Shown here piece after piece: positions 43,816 to 52,395 of a DNA stretch of 64,000 nt. The position numbers and the translations under genes were made by a program. This DNA comes from Hyphomicrobiales bacterium. Its GTDB lineage: Bacteria; Pseudomonadota; Alphaproteobacteria; Rhizobiales; Rhizobiaceae. Numbering within the stretch: position 1 is the first letter of the stretch; the number at the start of each line of letters is the position of its first letter. The stretch lies in contig UBMI01000018.1 of NCBI GenBank assembly GCA_900466475.1, positions 1-64,000 on the forward strand, given 5' to 3'. Below the pieces are notes generated by a model, which saw only the letters and a program-made list of their open reading frames with translations, made no database searches and was not told where the DNA came from.

Positions 43816-45957
43816 TCATTTTGTCGGCGGTGAAGCCTTGCCAAGCTTGACGGAGGGTTCCCGGCCCCAGACACGCAGCTTGCCGAGTTCGGTGACGAAC
43901 GTGGCAATGCCCTCTTCTCCAGGCAAGCTCAAGACGCCCTCGTCGATGCTTTCGGAAATTCCCGCCTTTTCTAGCAGCGGCAGCGCCGACGGATCATAGC
44001 CGATAAACTTGCAATGCTGGAAAGCATCGGCGACGAAGTCACGTGCTGCGGCCTCCTTGACGAGGTCTTCGATAGCAGCCGGTGAGGTCAAAAGTACTAT
44101 CGCGTCGAAAAGCACCGACGGTGCGCCATCGATCATATGCTGCGCTTCGATCCAAGTGCTGTCCGAAGCCGTCACGCCACCAACCTTGGGAGCAATCAGT
44201 TCGAAGACCGCTTTCTGCTTGGTAAGAGCCGTTGTCACGCCCTTGAGCAGTTTGGCATCGACACCGTCGGTAATGAGGATGCCAAGTTTGCGCCCTTCGA
44301 AGCGTCCAGGACCGCGTTTCACGATGCTGAGCGCGGGTGAGGGCTCCAGGTCCTGACGCGTTGGAATAGCGGCCTGAGCCGGTTTCGGCAGCGACTGCAA
44401 TCCCAGTTTTTCTGCGACGGTGGTCGCCAACGTTTCGTCGATGTTGATCAGATGAGATACCATTCGCTCGCGGATGACAGGGTTCTCGACCTTGCTGAGT
44501 TCAAAGGTGAGCGCCATGGCGATGTGCCGTTGCTCGGGCGGCGTCTGGCTGATGTAGAACTGGCGCGCCTGGCTGTAATGGTCGGCGAAGCTCTCCGGAC
44601 GCAGCCTGGCCTTTGCGCCTTGTTCCTCGGACGCGAAATGTCGAAAGCCTTTCTGAGGCGATTCTCTCGGACCTTCGCCCCAGGAGTTTGGCTGGTAGTT
44701 GACCCGGCCGGCCGGATTGCGCATCGCCATGTGGCCGTCCTGCTGAAAGGTATGGAAGGGACACTTTGGCGCATTGATCGGCAGGTGCGTGAAGTTCGGG
44801 CCGCCGAGGCGCTTGAGCTGGGTATCCAGATAGGAGAAATTCCGGCCCTGCAAAAGCGGATCGTCGCTGAAGTCTATCCCCGGCGGAACGTTCTGCGTCA
44901 TGAAGGCGACCTGTTCTGTTTCGGCGAAGAAATTGTCGGGCATGCGATCGAGGACCAGCCGACCGATCGGCTGAACAGGGAGGATTTCTTCCGGAATGAT
45001 CTTTGTCGGATCAAGCACGTCGAAATCGAACGTGTCGGCGAACTTCTGATCGAAGAGCTGGACGGAGAGTTCCCATTCCGGAAAGTTGCCCGACTGGATT
45101 GCCTGCCAGAGATCGCGGCGATGGAAGTCTGGATCAGCGCCGTTGATCTTGACCGCCTCGTTCCAGGCGACGGACTGCAGCCCAAGCTTCGGCTTCCAGT
45201 GGAACTTGACGAAAGTCGACTGATCCCTAGCGTTGACGAAACGGAAAGTATGGACGCCGAAGCCCTCCATGAAGCGGAAGGATCGGGGAATCGCCCTGTC
45301 AGACATGACCCACATGATCATATGCATGCTTTCAGGCGTCAGGCTGATAAAGTCCCAGAAGTTGTCGTGGGCGGATTGCGCCTGCGGAAAACCCCGGTCT
45401 GGCTCCGGCTTTACGGAATGGACCACGTCGGGAAATTTTATGGCGTCCTGGATGAAGAAAACCGGGATGTTGTTGCCGACGAGATCCCAGTTTCCTTCCT
45501 TGGTGTACATCTTCACGGCAAAACCGCGAACATCCCGCGCAAGATCGAAGGACCCTTTGCTGCCCGCGACTGTTGAAAAGCGCACGAAGGCGGGTGTCCT
45601 TTCGCCTGGGCGCTGGAAAATGTCGGCCCGCGTGTAGTCCGCAAGGGATTTATAAGTCTCGAAAAAACCATGCGCACCATAGCCGCGGGCGTGGACCACG
45701 CGTTCGGGAATGCGCTCATGGTCAAAATGGAAGATCTTTTCTCGGAAGTGGAAGTCATCGATGAGCGCAGGTCCGGGTGCTCCGACATGCAGGCTGTTCT
45801 GATCGTCTGCTACAGGGCCACCTTGGGCTGTTGTCAGCACCGGATGCCCATCTTCGGCGAACTGATGAAGCTCGCCCCCTTCGCCGCGATGGAGTTTCTG
45901 GTCATGGATCGTCGCTGTGTTTTTCCCGGCGGTCGTCGAAGGTTTCTTGGCCATCAT
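43816..45957 (-). CDS. katE: Large-subunit catalase HPII (KatE type)
   Basis: A 713-residue monofunctional haem catalase of the large-subunit clade. The distal His lies in RVVHARG, the distal Asn in VGNNIPVFF and the proximal haem-ligand Tyr in RNFSYLDTQ. The last 150 residues form the DJ-1/amidotransferase-like domain of HPII enzymes (KLGILITDGVD). It turns hydrogen peroxide into water and oxygen. Sinorhizobium KatC, the same type, belongs to the RpoE2 stress regulon. GGAAC before the ATG serves as ribosome-binding site. It groups with a stress-type SDR upstream on the same strand. Confidence 0.95.
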   Translation of the reverse strand: MMAKKPSTTAGKNTATIHDQKLHRGEGGELHQFAEDGHPVLTTAQGGPVADDQNSLHVGAPGPALIDDFHFREKIFHFDHERIPERVVHARGYGAHGFFETYKSLADYTRADIFQRPGERTPAFVRFSTVAGSKGSFDLARDVRGFAVKMYTKEGNWDLVGNNIPVFFIQDAIKFPDVVHSVKPEPDRGFPQAQSAHDNFWDFISLTPESMHMIMWVMSDRAIPRSFRFMEGFGVHTFRFVNARDQSTFVKFHWKPKLGLQSVAWNEAVKINGADPDFHRRDLWQAIQSGNFPEWELSVQLFDQKFADTFDFDVLDPTKIIPEEILPVQPIGRLVLDRMPDNFFAETEQVAFMTQNVPPGIDFSDDPLLQGRNFSYLDTQLKRLGGPNFTHLPINAPKCPFHTFQQDGHMAMRNPAGRVNYQPNSWGEGPRESPQKGFRHFASEEQGAKARLRPESFADHYSQARQFYISQTPPEQRHIAMALTFELSKVENPVIRERMVSHLINIDETLATTVAEKLGLQSLPKPAQAAIPTRQDLEPSPALSIVKRGPGRFEGRKLGILITDGVDAKLLKGVTTALTKQKAVFELIAPKVGGVTASDSTWIEAQHMIDGAPSVLFDAIVLLTSPAAIEDLVKEAAARDFVADAFQHCKFIGYDPSALPLLEKAGISESIDEGVLSLPGEEGIATFVTELGKLRVWGREPSVKLGKASPPTK

Positions 45958-46259
45958 GTCGTTCCCTTGCGATATATGTGAATTGCCAACAAGAATGCTG
46001 CCTCGGGGCCGGTCCGCTCATGTCGAAGCGTTCGATCTGGCCCGCATCGCGGTGCTTTGGCGTCTTGGTGGTGCTACCGGACGCGGACGCATTCCGAATG
46101 TCTGCGCGGCGTCATTGTTCCCAATCGTACTGAGACGAAGGTCCCAGGTCGGCGCTCGCTCAGCCGTCTGTACATATTGAGGTGGACCTTCGAACGAGCA
46201 CGAGCGTCGAAGAATGGTATTCACGCCCCCGCCGACAGTGCAGGCCGCAGTGCCCGAGC
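45958..46259. other. Intergenic stretch upstream of katE
   Basis: About 300 bases between katE and the SDR gene end. It contains the imperfect EcfG-type promoter candidate listed separately. Otherwise I see no gene, palindrome or terminator. Confidence 0.35.
46097..46121 (-). promoter_or_regulatory. Imperfect EcfG-type promoter candidate for katE
   Basis: On the minus strand GGAAC is followed after 16 bases by CATT instead of CGTT. It would give a leader of about 130 bases to katE, longer than usual. It is supported mainly by known stress-sigma control of homologous catalases. Confidence 0.3.
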
Positions 46260-47117
46260 TCACAAGATCGGTTTGCCGCCCGTCACCGCAATCGTTGCCC
46301 CCGAAACATAGCTCGACAGCGGATCGGCAAGCATCACATAGGTGGTTGCAAGCTCGGCGGGCTGCCCAGGTCGCTGCATCGGCACCTGTTTGCCGAAATT
46401 CCTGACGGCTTCGTCCGGCATCGTCGAGGGAATGAGCGGCGTCCAGATTGGGCCTGGGGCGACCGCATTGGCACGGATGCCCTTTTCCGCAAGCATTTGG
46501 GCCAGACCCGCCGTGAAGTTCTGGATCGCCCCCTTGGTTGTCGCATAGGCAAGCAAGTGCGGGCTCGGACTGTCGGCATTGATCGACGCCGTATTGATGA
46601 TCGCGCTGCCCGCTTTCATATGCGGGACCGCTGCCTTGGTCAGATAGAACATCGCATGAATATTGACCTTGAAGGTCAATTCCCACTCGTCATCGCTGAT
46701 TTCGCCAATATCCTTGAAGCTTGCCTGATGGGCCGCATTGTTGACGAGGATGTCGATACCGCCAAGTTTGCGGCGCGCGGTTTCGATGATGTGGCGGCAA
46801 TGTTCGGGATGCTGCAGGTCCCCGGAGACGAGAATCGCCTTTCGCCCTGCTTCTTCGACCCATTTCTGGGTTTCGCGTGCATCTTCGTCCTCGTCGAGAT
46901 AGGCGATGAGAACATCTGCGCCCTCACGGGCATAGGCAATCGCAACGGCTCTTCCGATACCACTGTCGCCGCCGGTAATAATCGCTTTCCTGCCGGTCAG
47001 TCGGCCAGATCCTCGATAGGTCCGCTCGCCGTGGTCCGGTACCGGCGACATCGCGTCGGTCGTGCCCGGCATCGGTTGGCGCGGCGTATCAAAGGGTGGG
47101 GTCGGGTAATTGGCCAT
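46260..47117 (-). CDS. Stress-type short-chain dehydrogenase (YhdG/GSP39-like)
   Basis: A 285-residue SDR. A Pro-rich N-terminal extension of about 40 residues (YPTPPFDTPRQPMPG) precedes the coenzyme motif GGDSGIGRAVA, NNAA in LVNNAAHQ, the catalytic Ser in NTASINAD and Tyr-Lys in YATTKGA. The extension and the GGDSGIG motif mark the group that includes Bacillus general stress protein 39 and glucose-1-dehydrogenase-like enzymes. AAGGA precedes the ATG. An EcfG-like promoter upstream and katE downstream suggest stress induction. The true substrate is unknown. Confidence 0.88.
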   Translation of the reverse strand: MANYPTPPFDTPRQPMPGTTDAMSPVPDHGERTYRGSGRLTGRKAIITGGDSGIGRAVAIAYAREGADVLIAYLDEDEDARETQKWVEEAGRKAILVSGDLQHPEHCRHIIETARRKLGGIDILVNNAAHQASFKDIGEISDDEWELTFKVNIHAMFYLTKAAVPHMKAGSAIINTASINADSPSPHLLAYATTKGAIQNFTAGLAQMLAEKGIRANAVAPGPIWTPLIPSTMPDEAVRNFGKQVPMQRPGQPAELATTYVMLADPLSSYVSGATIAVTGGKPIL

Positions 47118-47170
47118 TTTCTGTTCCTTTTGACTTTCGCGGCGCAGATGCGGTCGGAGTTTCGATACAT

Positions 47171-47195
47171 AACTCGTCGGTCGGCCAGCAGTTCC
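47171..47195 (-). promoter_or_regulatory. EcfG-like promoter for the stress SDR
   Basis: On the minus strand GGAAC is followed after 16 bases by AGTT, one base from the CGTT consensus. Transcription would start near 47163, about 45 bases before the SDR start. Confidence 0.5.
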
Positions 47196-47448
47196 CGGTG
47201 AGTTTGCGGAGATAATCCGGATTGAGCGCCGTGTTTGCGCAGCTCGTTCCGGCCGGCCACCTCAAGACGGAAGGCATTGGTCTTGTTCTTGCCGGGAGCT
47301 AACCAACTGATTTAACGAACCCTTCGACCGGCGGTCGAAGCGGTATCCGAAGCGACGTGCCCCGTGGGCAATTGAGTCAGCCTTCCAAACCAGATCTTCC
47401 GCAGCTGATAACGGCTCTTGACAGGCAATCTCTTGTCATGGAGTGTAA

Positions 47449-47475
47449 GTAAAGCGTTTTACTAAAGCGGTTTAC
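47449..47475. promoter_or_regulatory. Tandem LacI-type operators before the LacI gene
   Basis: Two near-palindromes share one base: GTAAAGCGTTTTAC (47449-47462) and CTAAAGCGGTTTAC (47462-47475). Both have the TAAA-nCGn-TTTA form with central CG typical of LacI-family sites. They end 6 bases before the LacI start, so they would block both promoter and ribosome access and make the operon autoregulated. Confidence 0.65.
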
Positions 47476-47481
47476 AAGCTG

Positions 47482-48519
47482 ATGGCGCAAGCGAGAACTC
47501 CAGGGTTGAAGGATGTCGCGAAAGCGGCGGGCGTGTCGGTGACGACGGTCTCGCGCATGCTGAACGGCTCGCTGGATTTGCCTGCCCTCACCAAGCAGCG
47601 TATCGAAAACGCTATCGCTTCCCTCAAATACCAGCCGAACCCTCACGCGCGGCGGCTGAGCCGCGGCCGCTCCGACATGATCGGGTTGGTCGTGCCCGAT
47701 ATCGCCAACCCGTTCTTCGCGACCATGGTGGCGGCGGTCGAAGAGGAGGCAAACGATCGGGGGCTGGCCGTTTCGCTCTACGCGACTCTCAACCGGACCG
47801 GCCGTGAGGTCACCTATCTCCGGCTGCTTGAGCACAATCATGTCGACGGCCTGGTTTTCGTCACCAACCATCCCGACAACGGCGATCTCGCGGCTCTCAT
47901 CAATCGAACAGGCAAGGTGATCGTCGTCGACGAAGACGTTCCGCTCGCCAGTGTCCCGAAGCTCTTCTGTGACAACTTTCAGGGCGGCCATCTGGCGGGG
48001 CGCCATCTGGCGGAGTTTGGCCATCGAAGCGTGCTCTATGTGGGCGGTCCCGATGCCATGATCAGCACGCAGCGCCGTTTCAACGGATTGCATAGGGGGC
48101 TGCAGGAGCATTTCGGTGGTGATGCCTCGATCAGGCGCTACAGCGGCGAATATACGGTCGCCTGCGGCCGGGACATGGCACGCCGCTTCCTTGAAGAAGG
48201 CAAGCCAGCGACCGCAATCTTCGCGAGCTCCGACGAAATCGCCATCGGCATGATCGAAGTCTTCAGGGAGAAGGGAATATCGATCCCTGAAGATCTTTCG
48301 ATCATCGGCTTTGACGATGTCAGTCCGCTACACCTTTTTGCGCCGCCTTTAACGGCGATCCGTCAGCCGGTGCGCGCCATCGGCCGGCGTGCCCTGTCCC
48401 TTCTTCTTGAAACAAACTGGCAGGAGAGCAAATCGCTCGCCACCGAGGAACTCGTGCCAGTCGAAATCGTCGTGCGGAACTCCGTTGCGCCGCCGTCGAC
48501 CCATAATAAGCAACGATAA
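47482..48519 (+). CDS. LacI-family regulator of the importer/hydrolase cluster
   Basis: A 345-residue repressor. The helix-turn-helix GLKDVAKAAGVSVTTVSRML opens the protein, the hinge YQPNPHARRLSRGRS follows, and the sensor domain resembles ribose-type binding proteins (GLVVPDIANPFFATMV). That similarity suggests its ligand is related to the substrate of the ribose-type importer encoded 20 bases downstream. Tandem operators lie directly upstream of its own start. It probably opens the operon that continues through the hydrolase genes. Confidence 0.9.
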   Translation: MAQARTPGLKDVAKAAGVSVTTVSRMLNGSLDLPALTKQRIENAIASLKYQPNPHARRLSRGRSDMIGLVVPDIANPFFATMVAAVEEEANDRGLAVSLYATLNRTGREVTYLRLLEHNHVDGLVFVTNHPDNGDLAALINRTGKVIVVDEDVPLASVPKLFCDNFQGGHLAGRHLAEFGHRSVLYVGGPDAMISTQRRFNGLHRGLQEHFGGDASIRRYSGEYTVACGRDMARRFLEEGKPATAIFASSDEIAIGMIEVFREKGISIPEDLSIIGFDDVSPLHLFAPPLTAIRQPVRAIGRRALSLLLETNWQESKSLATEELVPVEIVVRNSVAPPSTHNKQR

Positions 48520-48539
48520 CGAAACCAGAGGATGAGAAC

Positions 48540-49490
48540 ATGAAACAGATCAGACGTCGGGCGTTCAGCGCCGCTCTTGCCTTCACCGCGCTTGCCAGCG
48601 CCACGCTTGGAGCTTCGCTTGCTCACGCTGCGGGCAAGACCTATGCGCTGGTGCAGATCAATCAGCAGGCCCTTTTCTTCAACCAGATCAATGAAGGCGC
48701 GCAGAAAGCGGCCGATGCCTCCGGTGACAAGCTTGTCATCTTCAACGCCAACAATGAAGCGGCCACACAGAACAGCGCCATCGAAAACTACATTCAGCAG
48801 AAAGTTGATGGCCTGATCGTCGTCGCAATTGACGTGAATGGCATCATGCCGGCGGTCAAACAGGCTTCGGACGCCGGTATTCCCGTTGTCGCCATTGATG
48901 CAATCCTTCCCGATGGACCGCAGAAATCGCAGATCGGCGTCGATAACGGCAAGGCCGGCGCCGATATGGGCGCCTACTTCCTCGACTACGTGAAGAAGAA
49001 CATGGGCGGCAAGGCCAAGGTCGGTATCGTCGGCGCCTTGAACTCCTATATTCAGAACGTCCGCCAGAAGGGCTTCGAGGACGCCATCAAGGGCGATGGC
49101 ATCGAGACCTCGGGCGTCGTCGACGGCCAGAACATCCAGGACAATGCACTTGCTGCTGCCGAGAACCTGATTACCGGCAATCCCGACATGACGGCGATCT
49201 ACGCAACTGGCGAACCGGCCCTGCTCGGCGCCATCGCCGCCGTCCAGAGCCAGGGCAAGCAGGACAGTATCAAGGTCTTCGGATGGGATCTGACCGCGCA
49301 GGCGATTTCGGGTCTCGACGACGGCTACGTCGTTGCCGTCGTCCAGCAGGATCCTGCCGGCGAAGGCAAGGCGGCGGTCGAGGCTCTTGCCAAGCTGACC
49401 GCAGGCCAGAGCGTCGAAAAGAGCATCTCCGTTCCGATCACGATCGTGACGAAGGAAAATGTCGAGCCATACCGGGCCGTCTTCAAATGA
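48540..49490 (+). CDS. Ribose-type periplasmic binding protein
   Basis: A 316-residue type I binding protein with a signal peptide (RRRAFSAALAF... to SLAHA, about residue 30). Two-lobe features include YALVQINQQALFFNQINEG (shortened to LVQINQQALFF), VVAIDAILPDG and AIYATGEPALLGA. The motif layout is that of RbsB/FrcB proteins, which bind pentoses, hexoses or nucleoside-like ligands. It delivers the substrate to the permease two genes downstream. The stop overlaps the ATPase start (ATGATGA), and a strong hairpin follows within that gene. Confidence 0.9.
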   Translation: MKQIRRRAFSAALAFTALASATLGASLAHAAGKTYALVQINQQALFFNQINEGAQKAADASGDKLVIFNANNEAATQNSAIENYIQQKVDGLIVVAIDVNGIMPAVKQASDAGIPVVAIDAILPDGPQKSQIGVDNGKAGADMGAYFLDYVKKNMGGKAKVGIVGALNSYIQNVRQKGFEDAIKGDGIETSGVVDGQNIQDNALAAAENLITGNPDMTAIYATGEPALLGAIAAVQSQGKQDSIKVFGWDLTAQAISGLDDGYVVAVVQQDPAGEGKAAVEALAKLTAGQSVEKSISVPITIVTKENVEPYRAVFK

Positions 49491-50296
49491 TGACGGACAA
49501 TCGGCCTGTTTATGCCGGAGCCGGGGAGGCGCAAGCCTCCCCGCATTCCTCCGGCTCGTCCGCCCGGACACCTGCTGTCTCACTGCGCGGGATCCGCAAG
49601 ACGTTCGGTTCGCATCAGGCGTTGCGTGGCGTCGACCTCGACCTCTTTCCGGGCGAGTGCCTTGGTCTTGTCGGTGACAATGCAGCCGGTAAGTCAACGC
49701 TTACCAAAATCATCTCCGGCACCTATCTGCCGGATGAAGGGACGATTTCGCTGAACGGCGAAGATGTCCATCTGTCCGGGCCTGCGGATGCTCGCAACCG
49801 CCATATCGAAATGGTCTTCCAGGATTTGAGCCTCTGCGACCATATCGATGTCGTCGGCAATCTGTTTCTTGGACGCGAACTCACCAGGGGTCCGTTTCTC
49901 GACCGTCAGAAGATGATGAGCGAGGCGCGCAAGATGCTGGATGCGTTGGAAATCCGCATCCCTCGTCTCTCCGCTAAGGTCGAGAAGCTGTCCGGGGGCC
50001 AGCGCCAGGCGATTGCGATCGCACGCGCGGCTTCCTTCCAGCCCAAGGTTCTGATCATGGACGAGCCGACATCGGCATTGGCGGTCGCGGAGGTCGAGGC
50101 TGTGCTTGCACTGATCAACCGCGTCAAGGCAAAGGGTGTATCCGTCGTCCTCATCACTCATCGCCTGCAGGATCTGTTCCGCGTCTGCGACAGGATTGCC
50201 GTCATGTATGAAGGCACCAAGGTTGCCGAGCGGGACATCGGCAAGACCAATCTCGAAGATCTCGTCAAGCTCATCGTCGGGGGAGAAAGACATTGA
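49487..50296 (+). CDS. Single-domain ABC ATPase of the ribose-type importer
   Basis: A 269-residue ATPase with Walker A GDNAAGKST, signature LSGGQRQAIAIARA, Walker B VLIMDEPTSAL and switch His in VLITHR. It is about half the length of RbsA-type double ATPases and resembles FrcA of the rhizobial fructose importer, which acts as a homodimer. The first 30 residues (after MMTDN) are low-complexity Ala/Ser/Gly because the DNA there forms a nested hairpin. It overlaps the binding-protein gene by four bases and the permease start by four. Confidence 0.88.
   Translation: MMTDNRPVYAGAGEAQASPHSSGSSARTPAVSLRGIRKTFGSHQALRGVDLDLFPGECLGLVGDNAAGKSTLTKIISGTYLPDEGTISLNGEDVHLSGPADARNRHIEMVFQDLSLCDHIDVVGNLFLGRELTRGPFLDRQKMMSEARKMLDALEIRIPRLSAKVEKLSGGQRQAIAIARAASFQPKVLIMDEPTSALAVAEVEAVLALINRVKAKGVSVVLITHRLQDLFRVCDRIAVMYEGTKVAERDIGKTNLEDLVKLIVGGERH
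49514..49555 (+). promoter_or_regulatory. Nested GC-rich hairpin inside the ATPase gene start
   Basis: An inner 8-bp stem (GGGGAGGC / GCCTCCCC) is closed by a GCAA tetraloop (GNRA type). An outer 7-bp stem (GCCGGAG / CTCCGGC) brackets it. It begins 24 bases after the binding-protein stop. It likely protects the 3' end of the binding-protein mRNA or limits readthrough, while also being translated as part of the ATPase. Confidence 0.65.
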
Positions 50297-51297
50297 CCGT
50301 CTACACAGAACGCGCCAAGGGCTCGCCGATGGCCGACTTTTTGGGTGAGAACGCCCAGGTTCTGTCGATCGCCTTCTTCTTTCTGGCATGCCTCGTCTTC
50401 TTTTCGCTGACGACGACGACCTTCATGACGACGGGCAACATCCTGAACATCGTACGCCAGGCAGCTCCCATCCTCGTCGTCGCCATCGCCATGACCCTCG
50501 TCATCGTCACCGGCGGGATCGATCTGTCGGTCGGTTCGATGCTGGCCCTGATCAACGCCGTTGCCGCCATTACACTGGCGACAGGCATACCTTGGCCCAT
50601 CGTCTCGATCGGCATGCTCGCCTTCGGCGGCATTGTCGGCCTGCTTCAGGGCTGGTTCATCGCCTACCAGAACATTCCAGCCTTCATCGTCACCCTTGCC
50701 GGGCTTTCCATCCTGCGTGGCGTAGCCCTCTATCTTACACAGGGCTATTCCATTCCGATCAATAACGAGCCCGGCTTCTTCTACCTGGGGCGTGGCGAAC
50801 TGGCGGGCTTTCCTGTCCCGGCGCTCATTGCGATCCTGGTTGCGATCGCAGGCTACGTCATCATGGCGGTCACCAAGTACGGACGGCAGATCGTGGCTGT
50901 CGGATCCAACATGGAAGCCGCGCGCCGCGTCGGCATGCCGGCGAAATGGATCGTCGCCTCGGTCTACCTCGTATCAGGCGCCGCCTCGGCACTCGCCGGT
51001 CTTTTGATCGCGGCTCGCCTCGGCTCCGGCTCGTCCAATGCCGCTGTTGGCTTCGAGCTGCAGGTTATCGCGGCGGTCGTGCTCGGCGGTACCTCGCTGA
51101 TGGGCGGGCGCGGCACGATGATCGGCACTGTCCTTGGGACGATGACCATTGCCGTCATCGGCAACGGGCTAATCCTGATGCATATCTCGCCATTCTTCAC
51201 CCAGATCGTCACCGGCGCGATCATCCTTGTCGCCATCTGGCTGAACACTCGCATCTTCACAACCAACTTCCGCTTGTCGGGCAGGAGGAAGAGCTGA
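50293..51297 (+). CDS. Ribose-type (CUT2) ABC transporter permease
   Basis: A 334-residue permease with about ten hydrophobic segments. The conserved loop VTGGIDLSVGSMLAL lies near residue 75 and the C-terminal GGTSLMGGRGTMIGT segment is present, both hallmarks of RbsC/FrcC. It begins with TTG, overlapping the ATPase stop (TTGA), with GGGAG upstream. Its stop shares one base with the next ATG, so the hydrolase gene is translationally coupled. Confidence 0.9.
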   Translation: MTVYTERAKGSPMADFLGENAQVLSIAFFFLACLVFFSLTTTTFMTTGNILNIVRQAAPILVVAIAMTLVIVTGGIDLSVGSMLALINAVAAITLATGIPWPIVSIGMLAFGGIVGLLQGWFIAYQNIPAFIVTLAGLSILRGVALYLTQGYSIPINNEPGFFYLGRGELAGFPVPALIAILVAIAGYVIMAVTKYGRQIVAVGSNMEAARRVGMPAKWIVASVYLVSGAASALAGLLIAARLGSGSSNAAVGFELQVIAAVVLGGTSLMGGRGTMIGTVLGTMTIAVIGNGLILMHISPFFTQIVTGAIILVAIWLNTRIFTTNFRLSGRRKS

Positions 51298-52367
51298 TGG
51301 CGGCAAATGAGCTTTCGCCGGGTCACGTGCGATCCGGCAATGTGATGACGGTCTCCGGGCCGGTTCCAGCGGCGGAGATCGGCATCACGCTGATGCACGA
51401 ACACATCCTCAACGATTGCCGTTGCTGGTGGCATGCGCCGAAGACGCCTGAGCGGCAATATCTTGCCGAGGGATTTGTCTGCATGGAGATTCTCGGCGAA
51501 CTGAGGCAGGACCCCTTCGTCAACAAGCACAATATCACGCTCGAGGACGAGAACCTTGCCGTCACCGAACTCGAGGACTTTGCCAGTCTCGGCGGACGTA
51601 CGGTCGTTGAGCCCACGTGTCAGGGCATTGGTCGCGATCCTCTCGCCTTGCGGCGGATTTCTGGAGCGACAGGGCTGAACATCGTCATGGGTGCCGGCTT
51701 CTATCTAGGCTCCTCGCATCCGGCCAAGGTTGCCGGCATGTCCGTCTCCGAGATCGCCGACGAAATCGTTTTCGAGGCGACGGTCGGAGCTGATGGTACC
51801 GATGTGAAGATCGGCCTGATCGGCGAAATCGGTGTATCCTCTGATTTCACAGCCGCCGAGGAAAAATCGCTGCGGGGTGCGGCACAGGCTCAGGTGCGCA
51901 CCGGCCTGCCGCTGATGGTCCATCTTCCCGGCTGGTTTCGGCTGGGCCACAAGGTCCTTGATATCGTCGGTTCCGAAGGCGCGGATCTAAGGCACACCGT
52001 GCTCTGCCACATGAACCCGTCACATGACGATCTCACCTATCAGTCGGAATTGGCCGCCCGCGGCGCGTTTCTCGAATATGACATGATCGGCATGGATTTC
52101 TTTTACGCCGATCAGCAGGTGCAATGCCCGAGTGACGAGGAGGCGGCGCGCGCGCTCGTCAAACTCGTCGAGATGGGATATGCGGATCGCCTCCTGCTCT
52201 CCCACGACGTCTTCCTGAAGATGATGCTCAAGCATTATGGGGGCAACGGCTACGCCTATATCCTGCGTCACTTTCTGCCTCGCCTGAAGCGTCACGGTCT
52301 CGATGATGCGATGCTCGACATCTTCATGCGCGCCAATCCAAGGTCGGTTTTTCAGGCCAGCGCCTGA
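51297..52367 (+). CDS. Phosphotriesterase-family metal hydrolase, possible sugar lactonase
   Basis: A 356-residue amidohydrolase-superfamily protein of the PTE/PHP group. Metal ligands are visible as MHEH (His34, His36), the bridging Glu in IGEIG, His in MVHLPGW and CHMNPSHDD, and Asp in LLSHD. Some family members hydrolyse sugar lactones or phosphorylated lactones, others true phosphotriesters. Position after a sugar-type permease argues for a lactone or similar natural ester. AGGAGGAAG precedes the ATG. It is cytoplasmic (no signal peptide). Confidence 0.82.
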   Translation: MAANELSPGHVRSGNVMTVSGPVPAAEIGITLMHEHILNDCRCWWHAPKTPERQYLAEGFVCMEILGELRQDPFVNKHNITLEDENLAVTELEDFASLGGRTVVEPTCQGIGRDPLALRRISGATGLNIVMGAGFYLGSSHPAKVAGMSVSEIADEIVFEATVGADGTDVKIGLIGEIGVSSDFTAAEEKSLRGAAQAQVRTGLPLMVHLPGWFRLGHKVLDIVGSEGADLRHTVLCHMNPSHDDLTYQSELAARGAFLEYDMIGMDFFYADQQVQCPSDEEAARALVKLVEMGYADRLLLSHDVFLKMMLKHYGGNGYAYILRHFLPRLKRHGLDDAMLDIFMRANPRSVFQASA

Positions 52368-52395
52368 CCGCCACATAAAAAGAAATGGAAACATC

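Larger units (their letters stand above)
47118..47481. other. Divergent promoter region of the SDR and LacI genes
   Basis: A 364-base region without a gene. It contains an EcfG-like promoter reading toward the SDR and tandem LacI-type operators reading toward the importer operon. TTGACA at 47418-47423 may be a -35 element for the LacI gene; a matching -10 is poor. Confidence 0.5.

Noticed and set aside
44452..45576. Long frame (374 codons) antisense to katE, and similar long antisense frames at 9327-10628, 26578-28011 and 60592-61974
   Set aside because: They mirror well-identified genes in GC-rich DNA, where antisense frames stay open by codon bias. They show no family motifs or ribosome-binding sites.
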